Notes under the pieces: generated by a model
The model's input: the letters and a program-made list of their open reading frames with translations, nothing else
Told to the model about the DNA's origin: nothing
The model's database searches: none
Translations under genes and position numbers: made by a program
From: Ricinus communis
Lineage: Eukaryota > Streptophyta > Magnoliopsida > Malpighiales > Euphorbiaceae
Reading direction: 5' to 3'
NCBI RefSeq assembly: GCF_019578655.1
Contig: NC_063265.1
Span: 22,182,285 to 22,246,284, forward strand
DNA: 64,000 nt
In this document: in pieces, positions 1 to 9,250 of the stretch
Layout: the number at the start of each line of letters is the position of its first letter
How positions within the stretch are numbered: the stretch's first letter is position 1

Positions 1-1
1 T

Positions 2-394
2 GGTATAATAACAGCAACTAGTGGTATCATTCATGACTATTGTGGTGCTTGGATATGTCAATTTATGACTAGGCTTGGGTCTTGTAATTCGGTTTTAGCT
101 GAATTATGGGGAATGTTGCATGGGCTGTAGTTAGGATGAAATTTAGGGTTGAGGAAGGTTTTCCTTGAGGTTGACAACCAAATTGTGGTGCAACTGTTGT
201 TAATGGAGAATAGTAACAGGAATTCAACTTGGAATATGGCTAGTGCCATTAGGCTTTTATTGCAAAAGGAGTGGCAAGTCAAGATTTCTCATATTTTTTG
301 CCAAGAAAACAGGTGTGCATATGCTCTTGCTAACATTGATATTGATTTTCCTCAAGGTCTGCATATCTTTAGCCTCTTATTGATGTTCAAATAG
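2..394 (+). pseudogene. LINE RNase H-like domain (RVT_3 type), relic
   Basis: This is the C-terminal RNase H-like domain found at the end of plant L1-type LINE polyproteins. Read from base 2, one frame gives GIIHDYCGAWICQF, then LAELWGMLHGL, then VFLEVDNQIVVQLL and HIFCQENRCAYALAN, the usual order of this domain (glycine-rich strand, AELW helix, LEVDN acidic strand, final N/ANE-like motif). The frame holds two internal stops, TAG at 128-130 and TGA at 137-139; the second sits where a Trp codon is usual. The element enters from outside the window, so only its end is seen. It lies on the plus strand and is therefore a different insertion from the minus-strand LINE at 7.1-19 kb. Family assignment is firm; it is clearly non-functional. 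Confidence 0.8.
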
Positions 395-747
395 TGATAA
401 ATGAAGATCTATGGAGTAACTTTTCCCATATGGTTCGCTTGTAATTGCTTGGGCTGTTGCTCCGTTTCTCATCCAAAAGAAACATAAGCATTAATTACAT
501 TTTGAGTTCTTAAAGAAAATTTAAATAAATGAAATTTCATCTAGATATATCTAAATCCGAGGAAGAAAAATCAAATTTATAAATTTTTTTTATATGGCAC
601 AAACACAAGTAAGCAATAAAGAAAATTGTCTTCTTTTGAAACAATCCCTAAGCATGAGAACTAGTTACCTAATCAAATCATAATATAAAATTATGGACTT
701 CATGAGGACCGTAAAGCAGATTAGTGAGATATTGCCTTCTAAGACTA
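395..747. other. AT-rich non-coding stretch
   Basis: No coding signal, RNA gene or clear repeat is seen. The first part may be the 3' untranslated end of the LINE relic, but no poly(A) run marks where it stops. Confidence 0.4.
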
Positions 748-1435
748 AGATTGTGTTTAGTTCAAAGGTTTGATGTAACTGATAGTTGTCTCTTACTAAA
801 TAACTATATTAAAATATTTAGTAAATACTTAAGAAGCAGCATTCGATAGTTGATTTAGTCTCAATCAGTTGTTGAATGTATCAGCTATATTTTAAAGCTT
901 TCTTATCAGCTGAAAGTTGATTTGATTCTTTTTATTTACTTGGATACCATTATCCATATTATAACTTAATGATAATAACTTATTTTAAGTTGATCTTATA
1001 TAATTAAATTTTTATATTTTATAATAAATAATTGTTATTTGAGAACTATTCTTAATAGCTAAATAATTATAATATTTATAATAATGGCATTTGAAATTAA
1101 AATTTTTTGTTAATAGGATTTAAATTGTATATCTTACTTTTAAAATAGCTTTTATAAATATTTTTAATAATAAAGACAATTGATCTAAAGAAAATTAACT
1201 ATATTATTTTTAATTATTATAAATAACTTTTATTAGTTTATAACATTCAATATGATATAATAAAATAAATTATATTTAAAGATAAATTATACCATCAGTT
1301 GTCATTTGATATACTAGTAGCAACTGCTAACAAGATTTTGCCCAGTGATTTAACTTATCAGCCATCAGCTACTACCTATGAGTTATCAGCCACCAGCTAA
1401 CCAACTGCATTGATTAGCCTAACCAAACAGGCTCT
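748..1435. mobile_element. MITE-like element with degenerate terminal inverted repeats
   Basis: The left end reads AGATTGTGTTTAGTT and the right end AACCAAACAGGCTCT, which on the other strand is AGAGCCTGTTTGGTT, so the ends are imperfect inverted copies. Both subterminal regions are rich in CAGCTGAT/ATCAGC-like words (841-915 and 1,285-1,405), a pattern common in hAT-like non-autonomous elements. The core is AT-rich with no reading frame. CTAAG occurs next to both ends, but no exact target-site duplication can be set, so the superfamily is a guess. Confidence 0.5.
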
Positions 1436-2079
1436 AAGTGAAGTTTGATAAAATATTGTCAACTTATTTGGTTAGTAAGAATATCCACAACTTGTAATGC
1501 TTCAAAACTTGATAAATTAGTAATTTAAAATAACTCATTCAGCACATTATTGTTTTTCTCAATTGTTTTTTGTCCACATTCCTTTTGTACTAAACTATGC
1601 ATTTGTTATAGTTCTAAGTTGTATGTTTATTATGCATGAAAGAGCTAAAGTTAGCATATACATTCACAAAAATAGTAACCTTGCTTGACTCTTTATATTC
1701 ATTTGGTTCTTTGATCATTTTCTCACATTGTTTATTTTATCTTTTAGAGAAGAATGATTTATTGATTGAGTTATTGATATTCCATTCTTTTTATTATCCT
1801 CATGTGTTGAACTTTTATTATTAGTAATTTTTTTATAATTTCTATAACATCTTCAAAAATTCAAATAGTTATGCATGTTGCCCTATTCTTACTTACCAAC
1901 TCTTCAATTTTATTAAATAAAAAAAAAAGATTATATCCCAGAGTCCCTTTATATCCTTATGATTCTATAAAAAATAAAAAAGGTATTTAGATTTTTCACA
2001 TCACAATTCAATAACAGATAAAAAATTATATAATAAAATATATAGCCACTTTACATTATATAGACAATTAGAATCTTAA
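1436..2079. other. AT-rich non-coding stretch
   Basis: Nothing supportable is seen. A 62-codon plus-strand frame at 1,636-1,824 is hydrophobic and of the composition expected by chance in AT-rich DNA. Confidence 0.4.
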
Positions 2080-2271
2080 TTATTTAACACCATTCCTCAT
2101 AAATAGTTTTCTCACATTGTATATTTTCTTTACATCATCCCAAGAAAATCCATATGTATTTGATAACTTGGTCAAGAAAGGTAAGCTATCAATAAGGTCT
2201 TCAAGTCTAATTCGAGCTCCAATATACCTGAAACAATGGTTAGAACGTGTTGGACGAGGTTGTCCAGCCAT
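2080..2271 (-). CDS. unrecognised 63-residue ORF with upstream TATA box
   Basis: I do not recognise this protein. It starts MAGQPRPTRSNHC and ends LFMRNGVK, is hydrophilic and mixed in composition, and uses residues such as Trp, Cys and Asp that are rare in chance frames of AT-rich DNA. On the minus strand a good TATA box lies about 95 bases upstream of the ATG, and a degenerate tandem repeat lies 320-500 bases upstream. CAG|GT-like splice words occur inside the frame (near 2,228) and in the leader (near 2,344), so this could be one exon of a larger or decayed gene. No neighbour suggests a role. It may be a small real gene, a gene fragment carried by a transposon, or chance. Confidence 0.35.
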   Translation of the reverse strand: MAGQPRPTRSNHCFRYIGARIRLEDLIDSLPFLTKLSNTYGFSWDDVKKIYNVRKLFMRNGVK

Positions 2272-2363
2272 TTACTCTGATGACTAAGTTAGTAATGGTT
2301 TTAAGTTGTAAAGTATACAGTAATTATAGAATAATGAATGTACCTGACATGTTATGTCACAGT

Positions 2364-2376
2364 CCTTTATATAGAG
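2364..2376 (-). promoter_or_regulatory. TATA box upstream of the 63-residue ORF
   Basis: On the minus strand this reads CTCTATATAAAGG, a near-consensus plant TATA box, followed about 95 bases later by the ATG at 2,271. That spacing would leave a leader of roughly 60 bases if transcription starts about 30 bases downstream. Confidence 0.4.
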
Positions 2377-2594
2377 ACTGAAGATCTCTTGGCTCTACAA
2401 GGAGTAGGACTTTGTAAATGTAAAGTCTCCCAATCCTATTAGGTAATTCTTAGTCATACAACAGAATTCGAGGACGGGTCAGATTTTTAACTAGAGTTCG
2501 ACTAAGACTTGGTCTTCAAGACTTCTTGTTGTACTTAAATTTGGACTTAGTCAATCCCGTGTTTCTTGGTTATAACAACTAGGTATACAATATT

Positions 2595-2770
2595 GCTCGG
2601 CCTATTCTTTCATGCTCAGCCAACTCTTGTCTGTTCAGTTTATTCTTTTATGGTCGGCCTATTCTATCATGCTCGGCCTATTCTTCATAGTAGGCCTACT
2701 CTTGTCTAGTCGGCATATTCTCTCATAATCGGTCTATACTCTCATGCTCGGCCTATTCTTCTTGTCTGCT
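2595..2770. repeat. degenerate short tandem repeat, unit about 20 bp
   Basis: Repeated variants of GCTCGGCCTATTCT followed by a TTTCATG or CTTGTCT-like spacer run through this stretch, at least seven times, with unit lengths of roughly 18-26 bases. It is more GC-rich than its surroundings. In minus-strand orientation it lies upstream of the TATA box and 63-residue ORF, so it may be a promoter-proximal repeat, but that is inference. Confidence 0.6.
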
Positions 2771-3276
2771 TATATTTTAGTCAGTTTTTAGTACTCAACA
2801 TCTCAGTTATGGCACTATATTCCAATTTCATAATTTTTCACTTGGAATCAATATATGGATTAACTTTCAACCCATATAAAGGAAGTTTTCCATTCATCAA
2901 TTTTTCTGCCCGAATCAAGTAGCAATTTATTCAAATTATTACTTATTTATATTTACATTTTGTAGCTACCTTGCGTAAGCACTTTACTAAAGTATGATCT
3001 TATTTAACAATCCAACCCAAACTATTTTTACCTCTACTATAAATAATTTGGCTATTTTTAAGGGTGTCCATGCTAACAACATAAAATATAGGAATAAATA
3101 TAAAAAAAAAAGTACATTATGGTTTTATTATTTTACAACTTTTAGTATGTTGTTTTCATTTAGATAAAAAAAGATGTGATTACAAATCATGATAAAGGTA
3201 TCTCGTTGTTAAATAGTCTTGATTTATATAGATTCAGCCACCTTCAATTTGATCAATTATTATTATTATGTTACTC
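2771..3276. other. AT-rich non-coding stretch
   Basis: No gene, RNA or repeat signal that I can support. Confidence 0.35.
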
Positions 3277-3432
3277 GTGTTTGATAACGTGAATTTGGAG
3301 CTTAACAACTCATTATGTCATTATTTGACTGTTAAATCGCAGTTTAAAAAGCTATTAATCTGATAAGATCGATTTAATGGTTAAACAATAACATCTTGAA
3401 TTATTAAGTTCTAAACTCATATTATCAAACAC
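3277..3432. mobile_element. short MITE with about 65-bp inverted arms
   Basis: The left end starts GTGTTTGATAACGTG and the right end, read on the opposite strand, starts GTGTTTGATAATATG. The match continues inward with substitutions through TTTGGAGCTTAACAACTC / TTTAGAACTTAATAATTC and on to TTAAATCG, so the arms nearly meet in the middle and the element could fold into one hairpin. It is 156 bp long with no coding capacity. GTGTTTGATAA-type ends are common among small plant DNA-transposon derivatives. No target-site duplication is visible, so the superfamily is open. Confidence 0.65.
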
Positions 3433-3726
3433 TAAATATATGACAATGATGGTTGATTGAAATAAAAATAGCTAAATCATTATCAATCGATACTTTTTAA
3501 TAGTGAAATATTTCTTTTTTTTACGATTTTTAACCACATACCTCTTTTTATCTAAAAAAATATACATATTGAAAGTTGTCAAATGTGAAATAACTATGTA
3601 ATTTTTTGTAACAAAATACATAATAAGCAGTATACATAAAACTAACAAAGAATAAAGAGAAAGTAGAAGATGAATGAGAAGACCAATATCATAACTAAAC
3701 ATTGTTGTTTATTAAAGTGGACTCTC
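3433..3726. other. AT-rich non-coding stretch
   Basis: No support for a gene. A 76-codon minus-strand frame at 3,472-3,702 is Ile/Leu/Lys/Tyr-rich and looks like chance. Confidence 0.35.
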
Positions 3727-4350
3727 CAATTGTTGAATATTTGTTGGATAAGTGAGTTTCGAGAATTAGTCCAATAATAAGATATTTAATCTAATATGAC
3801 GAAGTCCATTTCATTTTCACTATCAGTATCATTATCTTATATACCTTCTCCTTCATATGCATTTTCCATCTCTATTGTTATGTATTTTCTAATTAGATTA
3901 TGTAAGAGACAGTTAACATGCCATGACAATACATTCTTATGTCCTAATTAGATAAAATGAGGAACATTGAACAATCGACCATTGTCCTTTAAGCAAACTG
4001 AATCATCTCTCAATTACATTTCTGGCTTTGTAGTGTTTTATATTGTAATACTCTATAGTGGATGGTTGTGAGGCCTCTCTACTCACTAAGGTTCCTTGAC
4101 ATGGGACAAGAAATCCCTCACCATTATTATATCCAGCATCCATCAAAGTAAGATCAACCTTCACATGTAAAAGTTGTAGAAAATATAATGTTTTATCCAT
4201 AAGATAACTCTTCAAATAATAAAGGACTATATTGATAATTAGAATTACCTCGAGAGATTTATCAACCATTAGGCCTAGAAATCATATCTCAAATGACACG
4301 ACCATCATGTACTAAACCCTCCCAACCAAGTATCACATATATGAATTATA
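3727..4350 (-). pseudogene. PIF/Harbinger transposase (DDE_Tnp_4 / HARBI1-like), relic
   Basis: This is the C-terminal half of a plant PIF/Harbinger DNA-transposon transposase. Reading the minus strand downward there is GWEGLVHDGRV (4,334 on), matching the usual GWEGSAHDSRVL block. Then comes LMDAGYNNGEGFLVP, the block around the second catalytic Asp, then YYNIKHYKARNVIER, then FSLLKGQWSIV and LSWHVNCLLHNLIRKYI, and finally the WTNSRNSLIQQIFNNWR tail. The order and spacing match the family. It is dead: TGA replaces the Cys normally after RNVIER, TAA codons follow in the acidic tail, and the GWEG block is out of frame with, and separated by extra stops from, the DAGY block. The N-terminal half, the first catalytic Asp and the element ends were not found. 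Neighbouring MITEs could be mobilised by such transposases, but no matching ends were seen. Confidence 0.8.
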
Positions 4351-4479
4351 TATCATGCAAACAAACACATGAGGCACACAATATAAGTACCTTAAACAGT
4401 TCTATGTGAAAAGGAAAAAAAAGTATATTGATTTAGTCCATAAGATTTTATGAGTTTTTTAACTTAAGATATATATATA
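4351..4479. other. spacer ending in a short TA run
   Basis: Non-coding spacer whose right end is a short AT-dinucleotide run (about 4,469-4,481) that abuts the viral fragments. Confidence 0.5.
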
Positions 4480-4647
4480 TTACCAAAGCAATATCCCTAG
4501 ACCAGTCTACAATGAACCAAAGAAAGAAGATGAGGATATAGAGATCGTCTCTACCCCTTCTTCACCATCACCATCTACAATAACACAAAATCTAGAAGCA
4601 GAAATCAACATGATTTCAAAAGATTTTCAAATTGATAAAAAGCTTTA
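4480..4647 (+). repeat. pararetrovirus fragment A (end of movement-protein region)
   Basis: About 168 bp aligning closely, in the same direction, with 31,556-31,721 of the large pararetrovirus copy, which is the Ser/Pro-rich tail after the movement-protein domain. Where the large copy has an in-frame TAA at the end of this tail (about 31,674), this fragment has GAA, so it does not descend from that exact damaged copy. Confidence 0.85.
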
Positions 4648-4792
4648 GTAAGATCATAAGTGTTCTTACTAGAAGAGGGGACAAGGGTTTCAGTTTTTAG
4701 GATTTCTTTTAAAACTTGTTTTTGAATTTGGGGGTCATTAATATGCTTGACGGCTTTAAGAAGAGCTTCTTGTTGCCTAGTGAGCATATTAC
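4648..4792 (-). repeat. pararetrovirus fragment B (coat protein-protease linker), inverted
   Basis: About 145 bp aligning, in inverted orientation, with 33,655-33,799 of the large copy, the charged helical segment that starts MLTRQQEALL and lies between the coat-protein zinc finger and the protease. It joins fragments A and C directly, with no filler that I can see. Confidence 0.85.
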
Positions 4793-4920
4793 CTCTTCTA
4801 GATTTTCTGATGATGATTCTTCAACATCGACCATAGATATTGGAAGGGTATCAAAAATACCTTCTATTATTTATGCTCCTTTCAAAGAACCAACTACATC
4901 TCAAACACAACCCGGATTTT
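4793..4920 (+). repeat. pararetrovirus fragment C (movement-protein tail)
   Basis: About 128 bp aligning with 31,381-31,508 of the large copy. In the virus this segment comes before fragment A, so the order here (A, inverted B, C) is scrambled. It runs directly into the TA microsatellite on its right. Confidence 0.85.

Positions 4921-4922
<2 letters not shown>

Positions 4923-4986
<64 letters not shown>
4923..4986. repeat. (AT)n microsatellite, about 32 units
   Basis: Uninterrupted AT dinucleotides directly abut the right edge of the viral fragments. With the shorter TA run at about 4,469-4,481 it brackets the mosaic. Confidence 0.95.
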
Positions 4987-4992
<6 letters not shown>

Positions 4993-7034
4993 ATGTACCT
5001 TGAAATATTTCTATCTATTGTCAATGCAATCATTGGTAATTGTATAGGCTTTTTCGGTAACATAATGTGCAACTTCATAAAAGCATTTAGACAATGGTTG
5101 AATTGTCTATTCACATAAAATTTCCTATTCTTTTGATATGGGATAAAACATATAAAAAAAATATTAATGTACTAGCACCAATCACAACAGTGGAAATCAA
5201 TATTCAGACATACAAAATAATCAATACTCAAAATAACACAAACGAACCAAAATCTGCAAAATTAATAAAGGCATCCCAAAATTAGAAGAACAAAAAATGG
5301 TAGAGCAATAGCAGCAGCATAGGACAGCTCACAAAATCTATTATTTTCAGAGTAAAACTGAAAATAACTAAAATTTGAGAGAAAGAGCACAACAGAATGT
5401 AAGCAACAATTGTGAGAGGAGCAGCAACAGTGAAAGTATAGTGAAGAAAACCATACTAGTTATATTATTATTAGTTATTTTTAAATTTTAAAGTAAAAAT
5501 AAAAATAATCAAAATCTAAGAAAAAGAATGCAATAATATTTAAGCAGTGTTGGTGATAGAAGCAATGCCATGAAATGTGGCGAAGAGAACCGTACTAGCT
5601 AAAGCTGCTATTGGAAAAAAGTATTTGTTAGAAGAACAATCGACTTTCTTTTTCTTTGGAATCAGAATTACTAGACCGAGGTTAATAAGGATGGATCATT
5701 CTCATTCTTAAGGGGTGTTGGATTTCTATATTTCTAAGCTAATCTTGATAACCCAATAAAAAAAATGTAAATGGAATATTTCCATTCTTATTTTTGGATG
5801 AATTAAATGAGTATTTAAATCTATTGACATTTTTTAAAAAAAGAAAAAAGAAAAAAAGCATAGAAATATATGAAATAAATAAAAAAATCATAAAATATAA
5901 TTTTTTTTAATTTATGGAAACGCCAACAAAACATAAATTATATAACAGAAAGTACTTATTATAAAAATAAAAATAAAAATTATTTAACATAAAAAGATTC
6001 AAATTTAAAATCTCATATTTTTCAAATTAAATATTTTTACTATTTCAACTAAAAAATAATATAACAAGTCACCAATAAAAGATTGTTGAAGTCTTTATTG
6101 GAGTCTATGAAAGTGCAATTAACGACAAGCATTTTGCTGTCAGTTGAGTCAGTTGTGATGCAATTGTTTTGTTACATATGTGTCAAAATTCGAATTCCTC
6201 GATGTCAGAAAATTTATCAAACCTGTCATTGTTTTGCAACAAACATTCTTTGTTTCCGTTTATGTTTTCGTCACTTTCAGATTTCTCTCTTTTTTTTTTC
6301 TCATTTCTTTTAGTAGTTTCATAATAAATTATTTTAATTTTGTGTCCCAAGCCTTTCAAAATTGAGAGCGAAGGACATCTTTCTCTTGTTCTCGATACAA
6401 TGCAAGTCTCTATCTACATTGGAAATCCACTCACAATTGAATATATATTTCCATATATTGTTTGATAGGCAGAATAGATATTTTTCTGTTATTGAGGGAA
6501 ATTAAAATAATTTGTTTTATGAATATTTATTAAAATTTTTTGTATAAGGAATTACTGCGGAGAGTGTAAATAATTTAGTAATTCTCTTTTGAATATGAAA
6601 TATTATCCAAATTGATTTTAGGATTATTTAAAAAAAAATTATTTTTAACTTAAATGAATGTAATTAATTAGTTTTATGTCTATAATGAAATTTATTTTTT
6701 TGGTTTAAAGATTATTAAATGTTCACATTTCCTATTTTTTTTGTTCTACTCGAATTATATATTATAACTGAACTTAATTTTATACAGATAGTTATTATTC
6801 TAAAAAATAAAATATTGAAATAAATTAATTTTGATAATTATTATTAATTCATCTTTAAATATCAAAATCTCATTCTCTTAATGATTCTTATCCTCAATAA
6901 TAATATTTTCATATTTATTATATGAACATAATTAATTTTTAAATTCATAAATTAATAAAATAACTCAGTCAATAGTTAATAATAATTTAGCATAAAATTC
7001 CAATAAATTTTTACATGCTCGCACCCCATACGAC

Positions 7035-7038
<4 letters not shown>
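4987..7038. other. 2 kb AT-rich intergenic DNA
   Basis: I see no gene, RNA, or well-defined repeat. Reading frames here (for example 5,094-5,285 and 6,083-6,365) are short, low in complexity and match nothing I know. There are oligo-T and oligo-A runs and short palindromes only. Confidence 0.4.

Positions 7039-7082
<44 letters not shown>
7039..7082. repeat. (TA)n microsatellite
   Basis: About 22 TA units. It lies about 20 bp beyond the 3' end of the minus-strand LINE. Confidence 0.95.
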
Positions 7083-7103
7083 GATGTTAGATTCTGGAAA
7101 ATA

Positions 7104-7113
7104 TTTTTTTTTT
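7104..7113 (-). other. LINE poly(A) tail
   Basis: A run of ten T on the plus strand is A10 on the minus strand, following the LINE 3' UTR, as expected for target-primed reverse transcription. Confidence 0.7.
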
Positions 7114-7269
7114 AAAAGAAGCTTGTGTTAAAAAGGATTAACCACTTTAGAAAGAGTGTCTCGTTAAAGACCTTTCAAGAAAACCACATGGAAAAAATCC
7201 TAAGAGAAAAAAAGAATACTACTAAAACTAAAGTCACAAACAAGCAATATAATCACGGCTTATTTACCA

Positions 7270-7745
7270 ACAGAAGGTGTAAGAATCCACAAAGGGCAAG
7301 CCAAATCCGATTAGAGTCTAGACCGATTTCAAAACTAGCTAAATTATGAATAATTGAGTTGCAAGTCCAACTAACAAAATTAAACCAGACGTAGAAAATA
7401 AAGAGGCAAGTCTTTAAATGTCCTTAAGAACTAGACTAAACTTAGAAAAGACAACATAATCCTTATTAATCATATTAACAATTTCTAGGCAGTCCGACTC
7501 CAACTGGATATCATTGAAACCACAATCGAGAGCAAAGCGCAATATCTTTTCAGACAATCAACAACTCGCCAAGAAGAGCAGAGGGAATGGGAGACTTACT
7601 CATAGTACTAGCTACCATACAGAGCCCATCATGGTTTCTGACAATTGCATCCAGTCCACTTTGATTTGTTGCTTCCATCCAAGAGGCATTAACATTCAGT
7701 TTAAATAACCCACTACGCAGTTGCTAGAAAGCCAGTTGAGGCATC
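7270..7745 (-). pseudogene. LINE RNase H-like domain, relic
   Basis: Minus-strand translation gives the RVT_3-type RNase H domain in order: a CLLDGSNKSKW-like first strand, NCQKPWWAL, SLCSSWRVVDCLKRYCALL (the AELLAVWKGIALAL helix region), a SMISSWSRTA strand, and near the end LASFEIGLDSNRIWL, the usual LANFAL-type close. Stops and frameshifts are frequent. The expected acidic residue of the strand after the helix is preserved only in shifted frames. This is the 3' end of the LINE, and its 3' UTR follows. Confidence 0.65.
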
Positions 7746-8590
7746 CTATTCATCTCTGACGCCTGTAAAAGAGAACTCTACAGAGCAGCATTAAAATCCT
7801 AAAGAAAAGCTTCTGCCATCCATATACCAAGGCTGCCTCCGACTCATATCCACCATGAATTATGCCATTTCTTCTAGACCAAGCCATCCAACAACAAATT
7901 GAAAATGACGCATATTGTTGTTGATCCAGTTCATCCTTTACCAAACATAAGGCCTCTCAAGCAGAAACCTATATAATCCTGTGAACAATAACATGAAAAG
8001 AACTATGCATCCAAATATCAATAGAAAATGGGCATGAAAAAATAGCACAACAAGCACTTTCATAACCAAAGCCACAATGACTACAACTAAAAGTGGTAGG
8101 GACATTGATGGTTAATCAATGCAATATTAGAAGGCAATATATCATTGTAAAAGCACCAAGGAAAATGTGTATCTTAGGTGGAGGACTTGGACTCTATATA
8201 AATATCCACCACCCTTCCATAAGAGATGAAGAGGAAGCCACAACTGAGAGAATATCAAGAGATCCAACCCAGTATACACACTCTTCATCAAATAGCAGCC
8301 CTTCTTGTCAAAATGCCAACATACCCAATCTTGACAAGGGAAGGTTGGTTTAGGTATACTCAAGATGGCATGCACATCATGTGGTAGAAAAAGAAATCAA
8401 ATCAGAGGAGCATTCTAGGACCCATTGGGCAACATCATATCAGACACCAAGGTATCCTCATGTAACCATTTTAGAGAAGATATTATAAAGCTAAAAGGCC
8501 TAGGGATCCACTTATCCTTATAAATCTGAATAGACTGGTTGTTTCCTACACACTACCGGACCCTTTTGTCAAATAAAGGTTTGCTCCAGA
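7746..8590 (-). pseudogene. LINE zf-RVT region (left of the gypsy insertion)
   Basis: This carries the post-RT region of plant LINEs. FSFIISSLKWLHEDTLVSDMMLPNGS (given here only by its position, 8,360-8,480) leads into KPTFPCQDWVCWHFDKKGCY, the PQDRLVWHYDRKGSY-like start of the zf-RVT domain. It continues through an ICCWMAWSRRNGIIHGG block near 7,840-7,900, the usual WWIWKNRNDVIFGG region. Several stops interrupt it. It continues the reading of the segment at 14,540-14,850 on the far side of the gypsy element, which fixes the insertion point. Confidence 0.7.
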
Positions 8591-8844
8591 CAAGTGTCAC
8601 ATGAGTTTTGTTTTATCCCCAAACTTTGCCCACGTGCGGCCTAACTCACTTGATTCCCCCGAAGTCAAGATTGCTAGTCAGCCTTCCCTCGGATGCCAAA
8701 CAAACTCGGCCAAAGGCGGCGTGACAATTACCCAGCGGAGTAAGCAAGAAAGTGTACCAGAGAGCACAAGAGTTTTAGAAGTGTAAGCTTAGTTCTCTCT
8801 ATATATCCTTCATTCTTTATGTTACAAATGAAGCATGGAGGGGG

Positions 8845-8852
8845 TATTTATA
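8845..8852 (-). promoter_or_regulatory. LTR TATA box
   Basis: Minus strand TATAAATA within CCTATAAATACCCCC, directly downstream of the box array. It is conserved in the other LTR at 14,144-14,151. Confidence 0.75.
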
Positions 8853-8920
8853 GGCATGGATGGCCACCATCCCACCTCCTTAAAAGAATGTCTTAGAATA
8901 CTACTTACATCCATACAAGT

Positions 8921-9200
8921 CTAGAATATTCTAGAATAGCCTACATGTGTCTAGAATATTCTAGAGTATTCTAGTATATACAAGAATTGTCCCCTCCCTT
9001 CTAGAATGTTCTAAAAGTATCTACACCCTTCTAGAATATTCTAGAAGTATCTACATTCTTCTAGATTTTTCTAGAAAGTTCTAGACTATTCTAGAGTGTT
9101 CTAGAAGATTCTACACTTTTCTAGAGAGTTCTAGAGTATTCTAGAGAATTCTACACTACTCCAGAATGTTTCGGAGAATTTCACACTACTCTAGTACTCT
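8921..9200 (-). promoter_or_regulatory. array of heat-shock-element-like boxes in the LTR U3
   Basis: About 28 consecutive 10-bp units of the type CTAGAATATT, each offering one GAA and one TTC. At 9,029-9,046 four boxes stand in perfect alternation at 5-bp spacing (TTCnnGAAnnTTCnnGAA). Three-box matches occur at 8,924-8,936, 8,999-9,011 and 9,099-9,111. This is the binding pattern known for heat shock transcription factors. It sits about 70-350 bp upstream of the TATA box in element orientation. That it drives heat-induced transcription is inference. Confidence 0.75.
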
Positions 9201-9238
9201 CGGCAAAATTTTTTGGATTTGAGCTCCACGGTGTGACA

Positions 9239-9250
9239 TTCTCCCCCACC
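9239..9250 (-). other. polypurine tract
   Basis: Minus strand GGTGGGGGAGAA immediately before the 3' LTR, the expected primer site for plus-strand DNA synthesis. It directly follows the stop codon of the chromodomain frame. Confidence 0.9.

Larger units (their letters stand above)
8595..9238 (-). repeat. chromovirus LTR (3' LTR in element orientation)
   Basis: 644 bp, bounded by TGTCAC and GTGACA. In element orientation (minus strand) U3 comes first and holds a 28-unit, 10-bp periodic array of TTC/GAA boxes (8,921-9,200). A TATAAATA box follows at 8,852-8,845 and a second TATATA-like run near 8,805. It pairs with 13,896-14,534; the two differ by scattered substitutions and a small cluster of indels near 8,700-8,770, so the insertion is not very recent. 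Confidence 0.95.

Noticed and set aside
3472..3702. 76-codon hydrophobic minus-strand frame
   Set aside because: Composition is that of chance frames in AT-rich DNA; no motif, start context or promoter.
4716..5118. Two plus-strand frames with long Tyr-Ile repeats
   Set aside because: They read through the AT microsatellite; the rest is antisense or rearranged viral sequence.
8921..9200. CRISPR-like regular array
   Set aside because: The 10-bp periodic units have no spacers of suitable length and lie in an LTR of a plant retroelement.
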